From Ascaphus truei (Eukaryota; Chordata; Amphibia; Anura; Ascaphidae): 64,000 nt of DNA. Below the pieces are notes generated by a model. It worked only from the letters and a program-made list of their open reading frames with translations, was not told the DNA's origin and made no database searches. A program made the position numbers and the translations under genes. Positions 20,949 through 30,942 of the stretch are shown piece after piece. Numbering within the stretch: the stretch's first letter is position 1; every line of letters begins with the position of its first letter. The stretch lies in assembly GCA_036426205.1 (NCBI GenBank), contig CM071568.1, forward strand, positions 52,820,066 to 52,884,065. Direction: 5' to 3'.

Positions 20949-21620
20949 CAGGGGTCTGTAACTTTTCAAGGAAGATGAGCCATTTAAAAAAAAAATATTT
21001 GGCCAAAATATCTTGAGAGCCACAACACGTACATGTGTAGGTATATATTCAAGCATTAACAAGCCACAAATTTACTTCAATCAGAATTAGGGAAAGGAAA
21101 AAAATACACAGGGGAACAAAATGTATCTCACAATAATAAGTCAATTTTTTTTGTTTTTTCAGTGTTATTCTGTGCAAAACAGTTTGTGATTTCCACCCTT
21201 GGGCAAAAAATGTGAAATAAATAAAAATATGCTTGGTCCTGCGTATTAATTTACTCCATCCTTCCCCCACCCCTCTCCGTACTCTCTCACTCAATCCCCC
21301 AACACACTCAATTCTTTGCCCAACATTCAATTCCTTCCTTCCCCTCCCACTCACTCAATTCTCCTCCCCCTGACCCCCCCTCCCCCCACACACACAATTC
21401 CCCCATTTCATACTCAATATGGTTGGGCTCAACGTCTGTCACCAACCAGCTCACACGCGGGAGTGGAGTTTCCACTGATGGCCACCAGTAGAGAGCTGGG
21501 GTCCAGCAGCACACATACGCCCTGTGCAGAAGTGCCGGTCTGCTGGGACCCCGAACTGAGCCACCAGTAGTGGGTGTAGGAGCTGCATGCGGCTTGGGAG
21601 CTGCAGGTTGCTGACCTCTG
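20949..21620. mobile_element. hAT-type DNA transposon relic
   Basis: Ends are CAGGGGTCTGTAACTTTTC on the left and, on the opposite strand at the right, CAGAGGTCAGCAACCTGCAG, the usual hAT (Charlie-like) terminus CAGNGGTC-GCAACC. Flanking 8-mers (GCCTGGGC and ATCTAGGC) agree at 5 of 8, as for a decayed 8-bp duplication. The interior includes GAGCCAC...GGGAGCTGCAG pieces and a C-rich stretch but no transposase frame. Confidence 0.65.
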
Positions 21621-21874
21621 ATCTAGGCAATTGTATATTGTTTTACATAATATACAGATACATACAATCAAAATATTACAAGCCAAAATAACATTCACCA
21701 AAGATCTTAGAAACTGGAGGTTAATTACTAAAGACTCCAAGGCTGCAATGTGAATGGGAGTAAAGGCGTGTTAAAGCTCAGCACACTTTTATGTCTCTGG
21801 GCCTAATTTAAAATATTAAAAAGTATTTTTATTGTGAAGAATGTGTTTCATAGTCATTTATTTTCCCTTTTCTT

Positions 21875-22540
21875 CATAGGGCCATCTCACAAGCAACCAC
21901 CAGTGTCAGAGAATGATGGATCAGAGATGGAAACATTACAGGCTACTTAAAGTGAGGACCTTTTCATACTAAACCTCACAGATGTGCTATGCCCCTCCAT
22001 CTGATGCTGGACCTTCATCTGCTCCTGTGGCCCCTCCATCTGCTCCTCTGGCCCATCCATCTGCTCCCGTGGCCCCTCCATCTGCTCCTCTGGCCCCTCC
22101 ATCTGCTTCAGTGGCCCCTCCATCTGCTTCAGTGGCCCTTTTTGTCTGCTCCACTGGCCCCTCCATCTGCTCCTGTGGTGTCTGCTGCTGTGGCTCTGCT
22201 ACCTGCTGCCAAATAGGGTGAATCACCTTTTTTTTATTACCAGCGGCAACATGTACGCTACCTTGCCCTCCAAATAAGGGATCAGTGTCTACTGCATTGC
22301 AATGCCATGGCAGTCCAGAGGTCCTCTACACAGGCCCTTCAAAACTTAACCACGGAGATGGTTAATATCATGTAGCAGGCCATAGACGTCTTCAGATCAC
22401 CCACATTACTGACCATGCCTACTGTGAGCCGAAATTTTTTTTTATTCAGTGTAGGAAAGTATATAATGTTCATATATCCGGCAGCTTTAGATGTAAGTAA
22501 TATTAGAATTAGAAAGCAGTGGCTGCTGTAATTGTCAAAT
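21875..22540 (+). pseudogene. Exon-like relic with proline-rich tandem repeat
   Basis: A polypyrimidine tract and TTCTTCATAG acceptor precede GPSHKQPPVSENDGSEMETL, a frame soon stopped. A tandem repeat of CCTCCATCTGCTCC(T/C)GTGG units follows (about 22000-22165), then relic frames STQALQNLTTEMVNIM and QAIDVFRSPTLL. The acidic head and helix-rich tail look like the accessory Myb-like proteins that accompany Harbinger transposons, but I cannot prove it. Stops make it non-functional. Confidence 0.35.
22000..22165. repeat. About 21-24 bp tandem repeats
   Basis: Seven or eight diverged units of GCCCCTCCATCTGCTCC(T/C)GTG. On both strands they give artefact open frames (PPSAPLAPPSA repeats). Confidence 0.9.
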
Positions 22541-22749
22541 GTAGCAGCCTGCATTTAAAGCAGCCCACATTTACAGCAGCACTTTTTTAAGTAGTATACA
22601 GTCTGGAGTTGAACAGGGAGTTCAGCAGGTGTGAAACAAGAAGTGGACAACACAACACCTACTGGCCCTGAATCTTGGATTTGAACTACGCTGGAAAGTA
22701 GGACATTATCTATCCCAGACTGCACTCTCAGAACTAAACTATTGGTGCA

Positions 22750-24040
22750 GTGCCACATCTACTATTTATATTTGCTGTGACCTCACTTCTTCTCAAAATA
22801 CACACTTTTTTCTACCAGCCTCATTATGTCTCTAACTCTATTCATATGTCTCCATCTCTCCTTCCTTCGCCACTTCTCAGTTCACATCAACTCCTTTCCT
22901 ACCTGCGCCCTCTGACACTACACAGCTATACCCCTTGCACCAAAACACACCCCTACAAATCATCCTCACACATTCTCTTTCTTTTCATGCTTCTCCTCCT
23001 TGCTTCTGGGGATCCCTCCCAATCCTGATTCCTGTCTTATTTGTACATGCTCTCGTCCTTGCCTCCCACATGCAACTTTCCCTCCTTCTGGTGTCAACCC
23101 CTCTAACCTCTTACCCATCCCTCCCTGCGCTCTCTCTCCTTCTCCTGTGCCCTTCGAAATGCACATTCCCTTTCTAACAAGTTTTTTCTGTGTATGACAT
23201 TTTTCTCTCACTCTGCTTCTCTTTGCTATAACTGAGACTTGGTTTACTCAGTCTGTCTCTGCTCTGGAAGCTGCTCTATCCTTCTCTCTTAATCTACATG
23301 CCCCGCTTTCTCTCTGCCACTCGCCCTTCTAACCCCAGACCCTGCCTAAATTCCCACACGCGCATGCTGCATTCCTGCACTCGTTCCTCTGAATGCCTCT
23401 GGAGGAAATCTCACACTCTCACAGACTTTCTTCACTACAAATTTATGCTATCCTGTTTCAACTCTGCCCTCTCTCAGGCTAAACCAACCTATTTTTCTTC
23501 ACTAATCAACACGCACAAGTCTAACCCACTCCGACTCTTCTCTGTCTTTGACTCCCTACTCAGATAACCCTCGCCTGCCTGTTCTTCCTCCAACTCACCA
23601 CAGGACTTTGCTGACTATTTCAAGGAAAAGGTGGAATCCATACGTCAGGACATCCCCTCTGTTTCTTCCTCCCATCCCAAACCGCTTCCTATCTCTCCTC
23701 CTGCCTTCCTGGACACTTTTTCCGATGTCACAGAGGAGGATGTGTCGTTGCTGATCTCCTCTTCTCCCTCCACCACTTGCCCTCTTGACCCCATTCCCTC
23801 CCATCTCCTAAAACCTCTTGTTCATACTATAATGCCTACGCGCACACACATTTTAACTGCTCCCTCTACTCTGTTACATTTCCCCACTCCTTCAAACATG
23901 CAACAGTCATACCATTATTAAAAAAACAGCAAGCTTAGCACCTACCTGTCTTTATAACTATCGACCTGTCTCCCTCTAACCTCCTTGAATGTTTTGTATT
24001 CTCTCACTTACTCCTCACATGAGCACTCTTCCTCCACTTG
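22750..24040 (+). pseudogene. L2-type LINE, endonuclease-RT linker region
   Basis: Broken frames give FLHYKFMLSCFNSALSQAKP, TYFSSLINTHKSNPLRLFSV, then DFADYFKEKVESIRQDIPSV and STTCPLDPIPSHLLKPLV. This is the L2/CR1-group segment between endonuclease and RT, with TC-x-LDP-(I/L)P as its best marker. The RT palm does not follow; the element stops or decays after about 24040. A stop at about 23565 and others kill the frame. Confidence 0.7.
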
Positions 24041-24289
24041 AATGAAAAAATAAATAAATACATTTTATTGTATACTGAAAGGAAATAAGTAGTAAAACCT
24101 ATAGGTGCTGAGCACTATTGCCCTAGGAACTGTACCTAGAATAATCGGAACAATATCTCATGTGCCTACTATCGTGAAATGTGACAGAGTGCTAGTAATA
24201 ATATACTATACATGTAATCATTCCCACATAGTCCAAACAACATTCTCCTCCAACGAAGCTCCCCTTTATGTGGTGGGTAGCAGTACTAG

Positions 24290-25299
24290 TGTGACGGTTC
24301 AGGGGATTCCTTCCCCTCCATGTGTCCCTGGCACTGCGCTCCCCCCTGCCTCTGATATCCCTTCCTTGCTTCCCCATTCTGTTCTCCCTTCTTCCTTCCA
24401 CATCCATCCCTCTACGGCATCCCCTGATGCTCTCCCAGCGTCTGCGCGCATTCCCCGCAGGGCGCGCGCGTCTTCTCAAACTCCCGATTCCCTCCGCAGT
24501 ACTCCCCGCTCTCGGCCTCCCTCTGCTCCCGCTCCGGTCCCCTTACCTCCTGCAAACTTACCTCCGGTTCTCTCCCCGCCCTCGGCGGGTGCCCCCACGG
24601 CGCGGCGCTCCGCACGCCTCTTGATACAGCCTGTGCGCGCGCACTCTAACCTTACAGAGGGCGCGCGCACACGCTCCTCTTGTAAGCCTTCACAGACCTC
24701 TGGCTCCACCTCCCGTGCTGTACAAGCTATCTCCCTCTCTGGTTCACCTGTCTCCTCCCTCTCTCCTCACCTATCCCTGCTGCCTCTCTCTTCCCCCTCT
24801 GCTCCTCCTCTCTCTCCCATTGGTGTTCCCTCCTTTATAACCCCTGTCTGTCCTCTAGCTCATTGATCTGCATAGCTTCTTGTAACCTCTGTGTGTGCTG
24901 TCTCTATGCTTGGCTCTCCTGTGTCTTTCAGTGTTTGTTCCTGCTCCTGCTTACCCTTGGATCTCCCTGGCTTGACCTCTGCTTTGTACTGGATTACCCT
25001 GCTCGCTCCTGCCCTTGAACCCTGCTTACGGACACGACCTTGCTGCCTTCTGTTATCCCTGGACTCTGGCTTACGGACATCACTATCCTGCTCTCTATTG
25101 CCCTAGACTCTGGCACACGGATATCACTATCCGAACTCTATATCCCAAGGCGTTGCAAGTATACTTTAACCATCTTTCTACAGGCCCGGCAACGCACTAC
25201 CACACTCCGGGAACGCCCTCACTGCTGTGGGTACGTGTTTTAACCCTACCCACCTCAGTACTGGGGACTGGCCAGGTCTGCGGGCATACAGGCGTTACA
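24290..25299 (+). mobile_element. Probable 5' LTR of a Ty3/gypsy element
   Basis: A TG...CA segment (TGTGACGGTTC to GGCGTTACA) directly upstream of a gag-like frame. It has a C/T-rich body with tandem-like CTGGCTTACGGACATCACTA units near 25070-25130. Ends are proposed from the TG/CA rule and gag position only; no matching 3' LTR is in the window. The long open frame at 24105-24866 is a by-product of its base composition. Confidence 0.55.
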
Positions 25300-25302
25300 T
25301 TA

Positions 25303-26535
25303 TGCATAGCCCAACAAATGCAGACCCCCCTGAGGTGGGTCAAGGTGTTTCTTTGGAAAATTTACAACCAGTTGACCACTGTTTACCAGCAACTTGCTAA
25401 CCTCTCTATCCAGGAAACTCCAGTGGCTCCGTCACCCCCTGTTGCTATGACTTATGGTAATGCTGGACCCCGTATTCCACCTCCCAACCGGTATGATGGG
25501 GACCCCCTCGCTTGCCGCGGATTTCTAAACCAATGCGAGGTGCAATTCGAAATGTCCCCCTCTCAGTTTCCTACCGGCCGCTCTAAGGTACACCCTCGCT
25601 TGGGCTTCTCCCCTCTGGGAACATAAGACTGAATTAACCAAAGATTACCCTAAATTCAGGCGTGAATTCCAGCAAGTGTTTGACACTCCCGCACGACGGG
25701 AGACGGCCGCCTTCTCTCTCTTTCATATCTCACAGGCTCGAAGATCTGCTGCCAAGTACGCGATCGAGTTCCGTACCCTCGCCGCGGAGACTCAATGGAA
25801 TGATGAGGCACTCGCCGCCACATACTGGCACAGTCTCTCTGACACCTTGAAGGATGATCTTGCAACTCATGCCCAGCCTTCCTCCCTGGAGGAACTGATT
25901 ACTCTCAGTATACGAATGGACCAACGCACCCAGGAATGACGGCATGAGAGACACTGTTCCCATTCTCTTTCTTCCCCTGTTGTCTCTCACAGGTCGCCCT
26001 CTTCGCCTCTCCTGGCATTGGACGCCCCAGAGCCGATGCAAATCGGTAGCCAACAACTTTGGGCCGCGGAGAGAATGCGACGCCGTCAGAAGGGACTATG
26101 TTTCTACTGTGGTTCTTCGGAACATCGCCTCCAGAACTGTTCCCTGAAGCCGGGAAACGGGAACACCCAGTAAAGTTAGAGAGGCTTCTACTGGGTACTA
26201 TCTCTTCTTGCCCCTCTCTCGCTGAGGATCTCCCAAAGAAGTTCATGCTTCCTGCTACACTGGAGGGCCCTGTCCTCCTACTGGAAGTAAAAGCTTTCAT
26301 TGACTCCGGATCTGGCGGTAACTTCCTGGATCATACCTACGCCTCCGAGAACCAAATTCCCCTGGTCAAGAGAAAAGCACCCATTGGTCTCGAGGCTATC
26401 GATGGTCGCCCGCTCCAGCCAGCATTCATCATCTGGGAGTCCATTCCTCTCACTTTGACCTTTGCCGACGGTCATAAGGAGGTAATAGTTTTTGATATCT
26501 TCCATTCTCCCAAAAAAAGCATTGTCAGTGTTGCG
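25303..26535 (+). pseudogene. Ty3/gypsy gag and protease, broken
   Basis: From about 25303 a gag with PPPNRYDGDPLACRGFLNQC, a frameshift near 25587, then YPKFRREFQQVFDTPARRET up to an in-frame TGA at 25937, the EPMQIG junction at about 26030, and a zinc knuckle [14 protein letters not shown] (26098-26139). Another frameshift leads to an aspartic-protease segment, FIDSGSGGNFLDHTYA (active-site DSG) at about 26295-26342. It ends at 26535 in mid-protease. It belongs to the sushi-like Ty3/gypsy group on the gag and PMQIG signatures. No RT or integrase follows, so the copy is truncated. Confidence 0.85.
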
Positions 26536-26539
26536 TGAA

Positions 26540-27779
26540 TACACCAGCCCCAAGGGTCCTTATAATGAGGAAGCCTTGGGGAAAGCTAAATGAGGGATTA
26601 AATGCAATCCTTATATGTAGTGCCAAATTATACTAATGGTGCAAGTGGTGCGAAAGTATTGAGATGACACTGTACGTAGGCTGATAATTGCATACAGCCT
26701 TTGTGCTAGCAGATAAGTGTCATATCAATCTTAGTAAGATAATGCAACTGTGTACCTCAGGGGTTAAATGCACAAGAAATGCTGTCCTGTAGAGTAACAC
26801 CAACGATGACAAGCCCTAGGTCTTGTTAGTAGGACCTGTAGCTTAGCTGTTGTAATTGCACACGATTAAAGTATAGTTGGAACATGTAGGGCACTGTTAA
26901 GACCTTTGCTAGCAATGCAAAAGATACTCAACTAGATAAAACACCATGTAGATGTGATAGTGGCAAGTTACCTGGCAACCTGCCCTGAACCAAATAGGGT
27001 GTTGTACCTTGCAATATAAGGTTATAAACTGACTGATCAATAGGTAGGTAATTGTAACCTTTGAAAGAGCACCAGTATTGGCTGATTAGTATGCCTAGAT
27101 AGCCCTCAGTAAGGGTTATTCTGCAGTGTGCAGTATTGGATATAAAAACCAGCAAGGTTAAGTATGCTCTAGTATGCCAAAGTACTTGTCAGTATAAAAA
27201 CGTATAATCCCTTTAATAGGAGGCTCCCTTAGACCATCGGGTTGTTCAGGAGTATAAACTGTGCAGGAGCAGAGCCGCAAACGCTGACTCACTCTGTCAT
27301 TGAGTCTAAAGTGTCAGCGTCTGCATCAGAGGACTCAGCGCATGCACATATGAGGAGAAATGCCGACGTGCACGTTTCGCTAGAAGTGCTTAATCATGGC
27401 CAGTGTGGAGGGGAGATCCTGTGAGAGCTGGTAGGTTTTTATAGCGCTCGTGGTGGTGACCTAAAATAACCTTCCGACCCGCGCATGCGCACCAGATGGC
27501 TGTCAGAGAGGGAGCTGTGTAATGCTCCGATCGTGACTTACACTGGTAATTGTGTGCCTGAGTCGGTGCTGCAAGCAGGAGTACTGTGGGTAAATGTCTG
27601 TACCTAATGTGTGAGTATGAGTACAATGTAAATCATATATACTGTATCTTGTGGAACTCAACTTGTACCACATTATGTTAATAAATGAATAAACAAATAT
27701 TGTCTTCTGTTATTTTGTCAGGCTTTCTGTGTGTTACAAGGTAGTGAATGCCCTTGCAAAGTGTTTTACCACTGAATAT
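26540..27779. other. Unclassified repeat region, LTR-like features
   Basis: It contains TATA-like GGATATAAAAACC (about 27138) and CAGTATAAAAACG (about 27190), a GC-rich part with GCGCATGCGC sites, and an ATAAATGAATAAAC A-rich end near 27690. It may be one or more solo LTRs. Ends and class are not resolved. Confidence 0.3.
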
Positions 27780-27839
27780 ACACAGACATATTGCAGATAT
27801 GTTTAAGCAAATGAACACATATACATACTGATGTGGAGA

Positions 27840-28118
27840 GAATTGGAGTGGACAGGTAAGACCTCTATTTAAGGGACAGGTGGTGGATAGTCAAATGAAG
27901 CGACTGAACATGAAACCTTTGTTTAGTCCTTTGGGTGAAAATGCCTGCAGGGTATAAATCCATCGTGACTCTTTCCGTAGAAGAATCACGTCAATATCCC
28001 CTTTCCTTTGGCCTAAGGAAAATTGGTCTATGCCCCTAAAGGACATGAATTTTGAGTCACCATTGTGGCAGGCGTTAACATGTCTTGCCACCGGGGTGTC
28101 CATTTTGTTTCTAATTGT
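27840..28118 (-). pseudogene. PLE endonuclease C-terminus (host of a nested PLE)
   Basis: On the minus strand: TIRNKMDTPVARHVNACHNG, then SKFMSFRGIDQF and WIYTLQAFSPKGLN, the end of the Penelope-like endonuclease. The frame runs into the nested element at 28119; beyond it, at 30165-30205, LLEHLGTIRN precedes the same TIRN, so the copy was split there and is 5' truncated soon after. Confidence 0.75.
28105..28118. repeat. Target site duplication of nested PLE, left copy
   Basis: TTGTTTCTAATTGT occurs here and at 30165-30178 and encodes TIRNK of the interrupted element. Confidence 0.85.
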
Positions 28119-28704
28119 AGAGTGTCCCAGAATAGCTTCAGGGTATGACTGATGCTGCCAGAATTGTGCACAAATAATCACTACATATAATCCAGACGAA
28201 ATCCACTGGATAAACCATGTAATAAACAGTTCCCATTCAGAGTCCAACGGATAATGAGTATAAATAAGCCCTGTATGTGCTCTGTGTGATAGCAGCTCTT
28301 CTGCTGGACGGGGTATTTAAGTGGTAAGGGGGATAGATATAAACGGCGGTGCTGTGTCTCCAGCCAGGAGACTATGACCGGCAACACACACCGCAGTCCC
28401 CCGCCACTGCCCTCACTGTCCCAGGGTCACACACAACGAGCAGTTCCACTGCGGGGAGAAAAACGGGTATGTACTCACAATCTTGACACGTCGCCTTCCG
28501 ATCAATAGTTGAATTTGGGTACTCTGATCCGGGTACTGTGATGCGTGCTCCAGCCCATGCAGGTAAGACAGTAAAAAGCGGGTAATCAGGCGGTGCACAG
28601 CTGCCGTCAGGATATGAATCATGGAGTCCACACGCTATAATTCTAAAAGTTTATGTTTAATGAGTGCATGACAGCACGAAACAAACTGCTACAAGGAACT
28701 TCTT

Positions 28705-28736
28705 GACGCGTTTCGTTTCGTTGGAGACTTTGTCAA
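28705..28736 (-). ncRNA. Hammerhead-like motif, left inverted copy
   Basis: Minus strand: TTGACAA, GTCTC-CAAC-GAAAC (stem broken by one change), GAAA, ACGCGTC. The conserved CTGATGA block is altered at three positions, as in its partner at 30000-30031. Likely inactive. Confidence 0.5.
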
Positions 28737-28929
28737 AAGAATACCTGGCATTGCCTCCAGTGACGTTCATATAGGGGGACAACTTACCCTTGACAAAGAC
28801 ATAGCACCTATGGTACAGGGAGGACCAAGGTTTATTTATAAAAAATCTAAAAACGTTAGGTTCTCACCTCTCACCAAGTTTATTTAAAGCCAATCCTCAA
28901 GGATGACAGATTAGTAATATACCAAGAGG

Positions 28930-29368
28930 TTTTTTCCCATGCGGGCGGTGCTCAGTATGTAAATATGCTCGGGCTAAAAAAAACATTCCCACATGTGAGG
29001 GTATCCATCGCATTGGTAAATTTATGAACTGCCACTCTAGTTATGTGATCTATCATTTGCAATGTGGGTGCAAAATGTCTTATATTGGCCGTACCATTAG
29101 ACCGGTGAGAGTCAGGATTCAAGAACACATCAGACATATTCTAAAGAAGGATATGTTGCACCCAGTATCCCGACATTTTTCTATGTGTAGTCAAGGAGAT
29201 ATTTCTAAGTTTTCATTTTTAGCTCTTGAACATGTTGGTATCCACCCTAGAGGGGGAGATAGGATTAACAAACTTAATACAAGGGAGATGTTTTGGATAC
29301 ATGCTATGAATACATTACATCCCACAGGAATTAATATAGAGTGGGATCTTAAACACTTTCTAGTTTAA
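28930..29368 (+). pseudogene. PLE GIY-YIG endonuclease domain
   Basis: An open frame continuous from about 28930 to the TAA at 29368: linker CGRCSVCKYARAKK, CEGIHRIGKFMNCHSSYVI, GIY-YIG core YVIYHLQCGCKMSYIGRTI, RIQEHIRHILKKD, and the end TREMFWIHAMNTLHPTGIN. No stops are seen, so this nuclease could still be translatable, but the RT part and element 5' end are missing. The CxxC...C linker and the terminal HPTGIN are typical of PLEs. Confidence 0.85.
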
Positions 29369-29953
29369 TAAATATTTATGTTTTGTACAAATTATTATTA
29401 TATATGGTCACAGATTAGTTTTTAATTAGAATTGGATTTGTGTGATAGTATGTGTTTGATTTAAAGTATTTTTTCAACATTAACATTATTATGATTATTA
29501 TATAATTGTGTGATTTAGTATAATTAAACATATATATATTCTATTGTGTGATAAGATTAGATTAAAATTTAAATTTATTATTTTTTTAGAGATATTACTC
29601 TACATGTTCTACAACCATTCCATAGTGTACTATAACAGCATTGTATTAATTGTGATATTGTTGATTTAGTGCTATATAAATTTTATATGTTATATGTTGC
29701 AGTTTCTGCTACAATACTGGCAAGATAGATTATGTATCTACTTTGCAGTGTTAGTTTTTGGTTTTAAACATGTTGTGGTTATGTGTGTGTTATATGTAAG
29801 TATTACTGCAGCAGATTGGCTCTATGTGACGTCTTATAGGTGAGATATAGGAGAGGGTTAACTAGAGGTGTTGTTACCTTAGACCCTTATGATCTCATTA
29901 TCTATCTGGTGTGTTGAACATCTGATTTAATCATTTACAACCAATAGAGTTCC
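29369..29953 (+). other. AT-rich 3' untranslated part of the PLE
   Basis: A strongly AT-rich non-coding stretch between the endonuclease stop and the right pseudo-LTR. No other feature. Confidence 0.6.
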
Positions 29954-29999
29954 TTGTCCCCCTATATGAACGTCACTGGAGGCAATGCCAGGTATTCTT

Positions 30000-30031
30000 T
30001 TGACAAAGTCTCCAACGAGACGAAACGCGTC
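30000..30031 (+). ncRNA. Hammerhead-like motif, right copy
   Basis: TTGACAA, perfect 5-bp hairpin GTCTC-CAAC-GAGAC, GAAA, ACGCGT then C (H17). Hairpin and 3' core are intact; CTGATGA is changed at three positions in both copies of this element, so the source element already had it. Confidence 0.55.
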
Positions 30032-30379
30032 AAGAAGTTCCTTGTAGCAGTTTGTTTTGTGCTGTCATGCACTCATTAAACATAAACTTTTAGAATTATA
30101 GCGTGTGGACTCCCTGATTCATATCCTGACGGCAGCTGTGCACCGCCTGATTACCCGCTTTTTATTGTTTCTAATTGTGCCTAGGTGTTCAAGTAATAAA
30201 ACTTTGTTTTAATTCAATCAATCATCTCAACACAGTGTAAGAGTGCTTCATTGGAGTTCCTTCTCTCTAGTTCACCCTATATAATTTGCCCCACCAGCAC
30301 CTACACACACACCTTTCCTCATTAAACTACAGCAGTAGCGGAGGTTTCTCTATATAGTTCACTACATTTTCTCCTACCT

Positions 30380-30560
30380 ACCAATTAGATTGTAAGCTCT
30401 TCAGAGCAGGGAAACCTTTTACTAAATGTTACGGTTATGTCTGAAGCACTTATTCCCATGATTTGTTATTTGTATTATTTGTTATTTATATCATTGTCAC
30501 GTGTATTACTGCTGTGAATGGCTATGTACATTAATGGCGCTATATAAAGACAGACATACA
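30380..30560 (+). mobile_element. L2/Rex-type LINE 3' tail
   Basis: TAGATTGTAAGCTCTTCAG, GTCTGAAGCACTTATTCCC and TTAATGGCGCTATATAAAGA are the tail seen reversed at 2050-2220 and 40165-40330. It lies directly before the L1 target duplication. Confidence 0.7.
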
Positions 30561-30568
30561 TACAAATT

Positions 30569-30583
30569 GATATCTTTCTCTTT
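30569..30583. repeat. L1 target site duplication, 3' copy
   Basis: GATATCTTTCTCTTT here and at 37670-37684; it exactly borders the L1. Confidence 0.9.
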
Positions 30584-30942
30584 TTTTTTTTATAACTTTG
30601 GTTTTATTGTGTTTTTCAAAAGCATACATGTACAGTCATAGCATCGGCAGAAATTGTACCAAAACATTTCATTCTACTTAAACACGTATCCAAAAAGAGT
30701 GGGGGAAAAGGGAGAAACAGGAAGGAAGAGGGTGGAGGGGGGGGGGGGGAAAGGGGTGTGGCGCGGGGTACTCTCCCGCCGGGTCGATTGATACTTGTTT
30801 TCTCCGACTCCCAACTTCGCCATAGCCCTGATCCCATTTGGGCTCTCTCGTCGGATGGGGGGGTCTAGTCTCCAGCTCTGATCACTCGTATAGGGCGCTC
30901 ACATCGCCAAATATCACTAGTAGCACCTACTTCGGGCTCCTA

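Larger units (their letters stand above)
28119..30164 (+). mobile_element. Penelope-like element with inverted pseudo-LTRs, nested in another PLE
   Basis: A 2046-bp insertion with 14-bp target duplications. The segment 28571-28777 (minus) is repeated inverted at 29954-30164 (plus), each copy containing a hammerhead-like motif. Between them is the 3' part of the element's coding region (28930-29368, plus) and an AT-rich 3' untranslated stretch. This is the known head-to-head arrangement of Penelope insertions. The left part (28119-28570) is further pseudo-LTR sequence without a partner. Confidence 0.85.

Noticed and set aside
21982..22226. Three overlapping repeat-protein frames on both strands
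   Set aside because: All come from one 21-24 bp tandem repeat that is open in several frames.
24105..24866. 253-codon S/P-rich frame
   Set aside because: It runs from outside into the proposed LTR and reflects C/T-rich composition; no similarity to any protein I know.
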